20,450 nt of DNA from DAINBT01 sp036732785 (lineage in GTDB: Bacteria > Planctomycetota > Phycisphaerae > Sedimentisphaerales > SM23-30): the NCBI GenBank assembly GCA_964537505.1, contig CAZICK010000070.1:1-20450 (forward strand), given 5' to 3'. The notes under the pieces were generated by a model, which had not been told where the DNA came from, made no database searches, and saw only the letters and a list, made by a program, of their open reading frames with translations. Of this stretch, positions 15,581 to 20,450 are shown in pieces; within the stretch, counting starts at the first letter, position 1; every line of letters begins with the position of its first letter. Made by a program: the position numbers and the translations under genes.

Positions 15581-18220
15581 CTAATTCTTGCTAATATCGA
15601 TCTTTACCGACTCCTCTTTTTCGAGCTCAATCCAAATAATTTTCATACGTTGTCCATCAGTATCGAGTGCGGTCCCCTGACGCAGACCTGGTCCGGCTTG
15701 CAGAGTTCTGCCGTTAATAGCTACACTCCCATCAATTTTGTCCTTCCAGTGCTTGATGACAAAGCAGGGATTGACTACCGGTGACTCGGGTGACCCCGTC
15801 AGGTTGAAAGAGATTTTCTCTTGAGAAGCTCTCATCACATAGGCTCGCTGAGACTGATCATAGCTGGCATCGGTGCAACCCGATATGTCCTTCATTTCTG
15901 CCGGGTTCAACCATGACCTGGCCAGCGGAACCAACTCTTCAGGTGACTTGTTCGTCATGCCTTCTAACATTATCTTCTGATAAAAAGGCCTGTCGCCAAA
16001 TGCCGCTTCGTGTTCAGGCCACCGAATATGGGTCAATGAGCTATGCGATGTTCGATCCGGATAGATGGAGTAGCGGCCGTCGGATGGCATCTGTGCAACC
16101 GGCCAATGGTTCCATGATGGGAATACCGCATAGTCAGTCACTTCACCGTCGTAAACATCGCCTGACTCGATATCAGCAATGGTGTAGGGATTATAATCGG
16201 CCCGGTAGTTCACAACGTGGATCTTCTTGTTACGGTAGTTAACATTACGCGGCGGACCATTAACCCAATCGTATGCATCGACCTTGCCATCGAGATCTAC
16301 AAGCAGCAACGCCGGTTCGACCTCCAGAACCTGCTCAGGATGCTGATCGGGCCCCAGGATGACCATACTTTCCTGCCACTCATGATTGCGGTCACCATCC
16401 GTCCACAAACGCATCCTCTTAGCCGCGACGCCATCGGGATAGATCGTATAGTACCAGTCTGCCCAGTCACCCCAGCCGGTATCCTCATTATAGTTTGCGC
16501 ATACATGAAACACGTCAACCAGCGGATACCGCCAATGTACCACCACACGAGCCGGGGTGCTCTCGATTATACGTGCATGGTTGGTGTACGATTCCTTGTC
16601 CGACATAGGTTCCTGGCAGCCCTGACCACCGCTTGTTTCCCAGGTTTCGTTAAATTCGTTGCTGTACCATTGTTCTCTCTCATTTACCAGCATAGGAATG
16701 TACCCGGTGCCTCGCCAGAACACAAACTTGGTTGGAGACAAATCAAACTCAACTACAACATCAGGATAATCTCCAAAACGCCACTTATTGTCCCATGTCT
16801 CGTAGAACTTGAGATTCGTGTAGTACGCACCGAATTGACGACGGTTTCCCCCGCAAGGCAAAACACGACTGTCCATATCCGGATTCTCCACAATGCTGTA
16901 AACCGGCTTGAAACGATTATATGACAACCTGACCTGACTGTCACTCAAGGCTGTATCATATATCCTGACCTCATCGATCAAACCGTCAAATGAGTACGAG
17001 GCTATAAACGTGTTTGCCCGCACCGGTCTGATCGGCCTTCTTGGCTTGCCCTTACCGATCTTGATGTCCTTATTCGACAAAACAATATCCGCCCCGTCAA
17101 ACGTCCTTTCGCCTTTACGCTTACCGTCAATAAAAAGGTTCAGCTTACCGCTTTGTTTGTCGTAGGTTCCTGCCATGTGATACCATTGTCTGCGCTCCAG
17201 AAACTGCTCGGAAACGATCTCTTCCCAATGGTCCCCTGCCTTGACCTTAAATCCAGGATACCCCAGACCATTGATACCAAGAAAATATCCGACATCATTC
17301 TTATCTTCGGAAACGTCATTGCATTGCTGCACAATCGGCGCCCAGTTCCACGGGTATGCGCCTATCGCAACCCAGGCCTCCAGCGTAATCGCATCTGTTA
17401 TCCTGGGCGCCTCAGCCCCAGGCAGAGAAACCTCTGTGTTGTATCCATCGAACTGCAGGGCCGTCCCGGAAATACCTGCCTTCCAAAGACTCTTGTCACC
17501 GGCAATTTCAGATTTTGTGCCGGTAACTTGTTCTACGGTCATATCACCAACTGCCTCATCAAAACTCCAGTACCTGACAGGTTCGACCAAAAAGCCCCGC
17601 CCAACAGGATTGCCCTGAACTTTCTCCCTGACCGAAGATAGAGCGGGTCGTTGCAATTTGCGATCTTTAATCCCCTCGCGGGTGAGATTAAAAGTCTCAA
17701 CTGTTTGATTCTGTGGATCTCGCCAGTCGTCGATTTTTGCTGTGCCCTTCTTGGCGACACGAGTCACTTTGCCATCGGACCAGATAGTGAAATATTCTTC
17801 TGCAAACTTGGTCGCATCGACGCCTTTGTGGGGATTTTTACCGCTGAACTGTGGCAAATAACGCCAGCAGACGACTACATTATCCTCATTGCATTCAGCG
17901 ATAATCACTCTTGAATACGTATTAACTTTATCCGGTCTGCCGGCCGGCCCGTCCCCCTCGCGGCTGAATACTTCATCTACAAACCACTTGCCCTTATCGC
18001 TCTGCCAGTACGGCAGATAACTCGACCCTCGCCAGAAGACAAACTTACCATCTTCCAGACCGACCACAATATCCGCGTATGGACCGGTACGGCTGACGCT
18101 TTCAAATTCCTCTGCGGAATCCACTTTCGTATAATAGGCGCAAAAATCCGACGCATCGACAAACCCGCAAACAAAAAATGTCAACCCTATAACCAGCCAG
18201 ATTGTTCCTTCATTTCGCAT
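15581..18220 (-). CDS. Large secreted LamG protein with two VFWRG modules
   Basis: This protein of about 879 residues is a paralogue of the following gene. The start at 18220 is preferred because GGGAAG precedes it closely; an ATG at 18244 has no ribosome-binding site. A signal peptide (about residues 4-23, IWLVIGLTFFVCGFVDA) leads into a first VFWRG module (about 26-160: CAYYTK, FVFWRGSSYLPYW, VVVCWRYLP, YFTIWSDG). A LamG domain (about 215-435) and a second, fuller module follow (about 460-605: FGAYYTNLKFYETWDNKW, FVFWRGTGYIPM, VVVHWRYPLVD, WYYTIYPDG). The C-terminal part has WNHWPVAQ and DRTSHSS. The downstream paralogue lacks the N-terminal module, so duplication or loss has occurred. Outer glycan binding or cleavage is inferred from LamG and from the GH43 and esterase neighbours; no catalytic residue can be assigned. 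Confidence 0.8.
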   Translation of the reverse strand: MRNEGTIWLVIGLTFFVCGFVDASDFCAYYTKVDSAEEFESVSRTGPYADIVVGLEDGKFVFWRGSSYLPYWQSDKGKWFVDEVFSREGDGPAGRPDKVNTYSRVIIAECNEDNVVVCWRYLPQFSGKNPHKGVDATKFAEEYFTIWSDGKVTRVAKKGTAKIDDWRDPQNQTVETFNLTREGIKDRKLQRPALSSVREKVQGNPVGRGFLVEPVRYWSFDEAVGDMTVEQVTGTKSEIAGDKSLWKAGISGTALQFDGYNTEVSLPGAEAPRITDAITLEAWVAIGAYPWNWAPIVQQCNDVSEDKNDVGYFLGINGLGYPGFKVKAGDHWEEIVSEQFLERRQWYHMAGTYDKQSGKLNLFIDGKRKGERTFDGADIVLSNKDIKIGKGKPRRPIRPVRANTFIASYSFDGLIDEVRIYDTALSDSQVRLSYNRFKPVYSIVENPDMDSRVLPCGGNRRQFGAYYTNLKFYETWDNKWRFGDYPDVVVEFDLSPTKFVFWRGTGYIPMLVNEREQWYSNEFNETWETSGGQGCQEPMSDKESYTNHARIIESTPARVVVHWRYPLVDVFHVCANYNEDTGWGDWADWYYTIYPDGVAAKRMRLWTDGDRNHEWQESMVILGPDQHPEQVLEVEPALLLVDLDGKVDAYDWVNGPPRNVNYRNKKIHVVNYRADYNPYTIADIESGDVYDGEVTDYAVFPSWNHWPVAQMPSDGRYSIYPDRTSHSSLTHIRWPEHEAAFGDRPFYQKIMLEGMTNKSPEELVPLARSWLNPAEMKDISGCTDASYDQSQRAYVMRASQEKISFNLTGSPESPVVNPCFVIKHWKDKIDGSVAINGRTLQAGPGLRQGTALDTDGQRMKIIWIELEKEESVKIDISKN

Positions 18221-18261
18221 GTCTTCCCTTTCATTTATACTCATAACGATCTGGTTTTACC

Positions 18262-18290
18262 GTTATATACACGGCATACATTGTAGGCAA
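18262..18290 (-). promoter_or_regulatory. Promoter-like pair upstream of large LamG gene
   Basis: On the minus strand TTGCCT (-35, 18290-18285) lies 17 bases from TATAAC (-10, 18267-18262). The start point would be near 18255, about 35 bases before the chosen ATG. The -35 half overlaps the inverted repeat at 18288-18314. This is a candidate by eye only. Confidence 0.33.
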
Positions 18291-18314
18291 TCTGAGTGGT
18301 ATGCCTTCAGATTG
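18273..18314 (-). other. Interlocked inverted repeats, possible pseudoknot
   Basis: On the minus strand CAATCTGA (18314-18307) pairs with TCAGATTG (18295-18288), a perfect 8-bp stem beginning at the base after the SGNH stop codon. The loop contains GGCATAC (18305-18299), which is perfectly complementary to GTATGCC at 18279-18273. The order is that of an H-type pseudoknot. No U-run follows. It may instead act as DNA, as operator arms over the promoter of the LamG gene. Confidence 0.4.
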
Positions 18315-19064
18315 TCATTTTTCACCCATGAGTTTGGCCACTATAGGCTCAATGGCATTGGCCCATATTTCATATCCTTTCTCGTTGGGATGGAGCAGGT
18401 CAGGCATAACGTCTTTGGATAGAGAGCCATCCGCTTCGAGAAGATAATCATTGATGTTCAGATAATAAATCATATCGTTATCAGCTATTTGCGAAGCCAG
18501 TTCACTTGCCCTTGCGTTCTTTTCCCTCTGCGGCGATGGGCCTGCCCCACGAGGAAAGATACCGAGTATGAGAATCTTTGTTTTCGGGAGCTTACACCGC
18601 ATCTTTGCACAGATCGCCTTTATCCCATCAGCAATTTCTTCGGATGTGTTGTCCTGCCCGTTGGAGTTATTCGTACCTATCATCAAAACCGCCAGTTTGG
18701 GCGAAATGCCGTCAATCTCACCGTGGTCAAAACGCCATAGAACATGCTGTGTCTGGTCACCACTAAAGCCCATATTCACCGCGTTGCGAGGGGCATAGTA
18801 CTTGTCCCATAGCTTTTTCCCGGAATCATCCCATCCATGCGTAATTGAATCGCCCACAAAAATCAGATCTACATTCCCTCGCCCAACCTGATCCAGCACC
18901 TGTTCGTGCCTGACCGTCCACCAACTGTGCCGATGTTCAGGCATCACTGCAGAGTGTGACTTTCCCGCAAGACCATACAGATCGGCTTTTTGCGTCCCGG
19001 CACATCCGACAAGAACCGAAATCAAAATACAAACACCAATCAAACCAAACAATTTTCGTCTCAT
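18315..19064 (-). CDS. SGNH/GDSL esterase lipoprotein
   Basis: This 249-residue secreted enzyme starts at the ATG at 19064, with GAGGG seven bases upstream. A longer frame from a TTG at 19136 lies in a shared leader and is rejected. The signal ends in LVGC (Cys21). The SGNH blocks are in order: S73 in GDSITHGW, Gly in GFSGDQT (99-105), N132 in GTNN, and D222 with H225 in PDLLHPNEKGY. The build is that of platelet-activating-factor acetylhydrolase-like esterases; in polysaccharide loci such enzymes often remove acetyl groups. The first roughly 36 residues and about 100 bases of leader are nearly identical to those of the GH43-like gene just upstream, although the mature enzymes are unrelated. 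Deacetylation of a glycan is inferred from context. Confidence 0.85.
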   Translation of the reverse strand: MRRKLFGLIGVCILISVLVGCAGTQKADLYGLAGKSHSAVMPEHRHSWWTVRHEQVLDQVGRGNVDLIFVGDSITHGWDDSGKKLWDKYYAPRNAVNMGFSGDQTQHVLWRFDHGEIDGISPKLAVLMIGTNNSNGQDNTSEEIADGIKAICAKMRCKLPKTKILILGIFPRGAGPSPQREKNARASELASQIADNDMIYYLNINDYLLEADGSLSKDVMPDLLHPNEKGYEIWANAIEPIVAKLMGEK

Positions 19065-19165
19065 TACTTTACCCTCGAAAAAATTGTGAAAATTAACAGG
19101 TATTTTGACTACATTGAGCAACGCACCCAAAATCAAATACCCATCTACTCATCTACCCATTGGAT
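18947..19165 (-). repeat. Leader plus lipoprotein-signal cassette, copy 1
   Basis: This stretch matches 20100-20332 almost base for base. It covers the 5' leader, the ribosome-binding site and the first 36 or so codons of the SGNH gene, including the lipobox. Identity stops near codon 36 on one side and just before the candidate -10 on the other. Copy 1 lacks about 14 bases of a CTACTCAT-type tract present in copy 2. Confidence 0.85.
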
Positions 19166-19191
19166 ATACAAAAATCACCTCGATCTATCAA
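19163..19191 (-). promoter_or_regulatory. Promoter-like pair for SGNH esterase gene
   Basis: On the minus strand TTGATA (-35, 19191-19186) is 17 bases from TATATC (-10, 19168-19163). Transcription would begin near 19156, giving a leader of about 90 bases made almost wholly of the shared cassette. It lies in the gap after the GH43-like gene, so the esterase could be transcribed separately. Confidence 0.38.
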
Positions 19192-19211
19192 GGTTTTTTT
19201 TCGGGACGCTT

Positions 19212-19236
19212 AAATGAATGTCAACGCCATTCATTT
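19212..19236. other. Perfect 9-bp hairpin over the GH43 stop codon
   Basis: AAATGAATG (19212-19220) and CATTCATTT (19228-19236) form a perfect 9-bp inverted repeat around a seven-base loop. On the minus strand the TGA stop of the GH43-like gene lies inside the first arm. No U-run follows on either strand, so it is not a standard terminator. It could slow 3' decay of the message or be a regulator site. Confidence 0.4.
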
Positions 19237-20217
19237 GGACAACAAAGGCCGGACCTTCCCGTTCTCATCGGTCTCAATTCGAAGAATAGCCGGCCTCTCA
19301 TTAAATGGAGCGGTCTTGTCGTGCACTTTGGCGGCGCCAAAAAATGTGGAATACCAGTTTCCTTCTACGTCTTTGAACAGCATGTTATGGCCACCATGAA
19401 GAATGGCAAGATAGCGATCACCATAAGGGCCGAAAAGCTTCTCGGAACTGGCAATCATACAATCGTACGTTACGTCGTTTCCCCTTCTGTTGAATTCCGC
19501 ACAAACCAGAAGATACTTCGCACCCATCTTTGTTATGAAGGCCCCTTCGAATCCCACATGTTTATTGTTGCTCGGTTTGAGCATACGGCTTTCCTCAGCC
19601 AATCCGCTCATATCATCCTTCATACGTGCGATCTTGCCATTTTGGTAAACAAAATAAACCTTGCCATCATCATCTTGAAACAAAGACGCGTCAATCTCAC
19701 CAGTCAGTGGCCCATCCTTCTTGACGTCCATATACGGCCCTTCAGCTTTCCCAGTGGTACTTTTGAGAAGTCCTGTACCTTCGTAATTCATACAATACGG
19801 AATCCAGAATGTGCCGTTTATGTAATGAATTTCGGGAGCCCACACCGCACGTCTGCCATCCACGGTTTTCTTCTGCCATGTACCGTCTTCCTCGATTCTC
19901 CACACCAAACCGAGAAAATCCCATTTCTTCAGATCTTTAGATTTCCACACACGCACGCCCTCGTTGGTCTCCCACCAGGTCGGGTGCCCCGTAGTACCCG
20001 TCAAATAATATGTGCCATCTGGTCCCACGCAGATTGATGTATCTCGCACGGGAAAATCGAACAACGGCTCGATTGGCGGCAAGGCCGGTATGACTTCACC
20101 TGCCGAGTCTGACTTTCCCGCCAGACCGTGCAGATCAGTTTTTTGCGTCCCGGCACATCCGACAAGAACCGAAATCAAAATACAAACACCAATCAAACCA
20201 GACAACTTTTGTTTCAT
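19231..20217 (-). CDS. GH43-like glycoside hydrolase lipoprotein
   Basis: This 328-residue secreted protein starts at the ATG at 20217, with GAGGG seven bases upstream. The signal ends in LVGC (Cys21). The mature part has the five-bladed propeller pattern of glycoside hydrolase family 43 and relatives such as GH117: D59 in PVRDTS (base), WAPEIHY, D176 in GEIDASLF (helper Asp), E224 in VGFEGAF (acid) and H277 in HGGHNM. The family typically cuts arabinose, xylose or galactose units from plant or algal glycans. No extra binding module is present. Cell-surface anchoring and the nearby esterase, LamG proteins and symporter fit trimming of short oligosaccharides for uptake. The exact sugar cannot be read. 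It shares its leader and signal with the SGNH gene. Confidence 0.82.
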   Translation of the reverse strand: MKQKLSGLIGVCILISVLVGCAGTQKTDLHGLAGKSDSAGEVIPALPPIEPLFDFPVRDTSICVGPDGTYYLTGTTGHPTWWETNEGVRVWKSKDLKKWDFLGLVWRIEEDGTWQKKTVDGRRAVWAPEIHYINGTFWIPYCMNYEGTGLLKSTTGKAEGPYMDVKKDGPLTGEIDASLFQDDDGKVYFVYQNGKIARMKDDMSGLAEESRMLKPSNNKHVGFEGAFITKMGAKYLLVCAEFNRRGNDVTYDCMIASSEKLFGPYGDRYLAILHGGHNMLFKDVEGNWYSTFFGAAKVHDKTAPFNERPAILRIETDENGKVRPLLSK

Positions 20218-20332
20218 CGCTTCACCCTCGAAAAAATTGTGAAAATTAACAGGTACTCCGACTACATTGAGCAACGCACCCAAAATCAAATACCCATTAT
20301 CTACTCATTTACTCATCTGTACCCATTGGGCA
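20100..20332 (-). repeat. Leader plus lipoprotein-signal cassette, copy 2
   Basis: This is the second copy of the cassette at 18947-19165. It spans the first codons (to about residue 39), the ribosome-binding site and the 5' leader of the GH43-like gene. Differences are scattered single bases plus an extra tract of about 14 bases around 20297-20318. The flanks beyond both ends do not match copy 1. Confidence 0.85.
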
Positions 20333-20389
20333 TAAATGTTTGGACCTCATCAGCAAAAGCCCGTTAATTATGGTTGAAAAACAAACTAT

Positions 20390-20395
20390 ATTATA
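20390..20395 (-). promoter_or_regulatory. TATAAT box upstream of GH43-like gene
   Basis: A perfect TATAAT is read on the minus strand in an AT-rich tract, 170 bases or so before the GH43-like start. No convincing -35 box lies at the right distance (the best hexamers there match poorly). It is the only promoter-like signal between the gene and the window edge. The rest of 20333-20450 shows nothing I recognise. Confidence 0.2.
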
Positions 20396-20450
20396 TAAAT
20401 GGTTCCTCATAAGAATCTGTACAGAACACGAGGCTAAGAACTGCTGTATC

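Noticed and set aside
19065..19136. TTG-start extension of the SGNH gene (and the same in the GH43-like gene, 20218-20289)
   Set aside because: The extension would put 24 residues before a standard lipoprotein signal. GAGGG seven bases before the inner ATG decides the start. The open frame is a result of the duplicated leader.
18945..20335. Direct repeats as ends of a mobile element
   Set aside because: The repeats overlap gene starts in the same frame, no transposase or target-site duplication is seen, and the sequence between them is an intact GH43-like gene. A shared leader cassette or duplication explains them better.

Overview
This window reads as a carbohydrate- and peptide-utilisation locus of a heterotrophic, probably marine or sediment bacterium. 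It has medium GC and Gram-negative style lipoprotein signals. Secreted LamG proteins, a GH43-like lipoprotein, rhamnose-mutarotase homologues, an SSS symporter and the general protein style fit the PVC group, most plausibly Planctomycetota of the Phycisphaerae/Sedimentisphaerales type. That placement is inference from recalled protein style: there is no rRNA or other marker here.

Layout. At the left edge, on the + strand, lie the last codons of a cut-off gene and then an AsmA-like membrane-anchored protein (123-1862). Everything from 1952 to the right edge is on the - strand, so transcription runs right to left. In that order the genes are: a GH43-like lipoprotein (20217-19231); an SGNH esterase lipoprotein (19064-18315); two large secreted LamG proteins sharing an unnamed module marked by a VFWRG motif (18220-15581 and 15482-13398); an SSS sodium/solute symporter (13083-11377) with a probable terminator just after it; a zinc-type medium-chain dehydrogenase (11277-10276); a TIM-barrel sugar isomerase/epimerase (10130-9198); a second zinc-type dehydrogenase (9114-8008); two tandem rhamnose-mutarotase homologues, one cytoplasmic (7954-7610) and one with a lipoprotein signal (7584-7171); a dipeptidyl-peptidase-IV-like lipoprotein (7148-4779); and two POT-family peptide transporters (4726-3386, 3346-1952).

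How the parts may work together (inference). The right half looks like the outer, depolymerising side of a polysaccharide locus: glycosidase, esterase and two lyase-like or binding LamG proteins, followed by a sugar symporter. The middle looks like inner sugar conversion by mutarotation, two NAD-type oxidations and one isomerisation. No sugar kinase or aldolase is present, which suggests an oxidative, non-phosphorylative route for a rhamnose-like sugar. The left half is a peptide module in which a DPP-IV-like enzyme at the cell surface releases dipeptides that the two POT symporters could import.

The most unusual points are: (i) a roughly 220-bp leader plus lipoprotein-signal cassette shared almost identically by two unrelated enzyme genes; (ii) three copies of the VFWRG module across two adjacent genes; (iii) tandem mutarotases about 79% identical but sent to different compartments, both carrying Phe where the E. 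coli enzyme has a catalytic Tyr. No tRNA, rRNA, CRISPR array, transposase or complete insertion sequence was seen.
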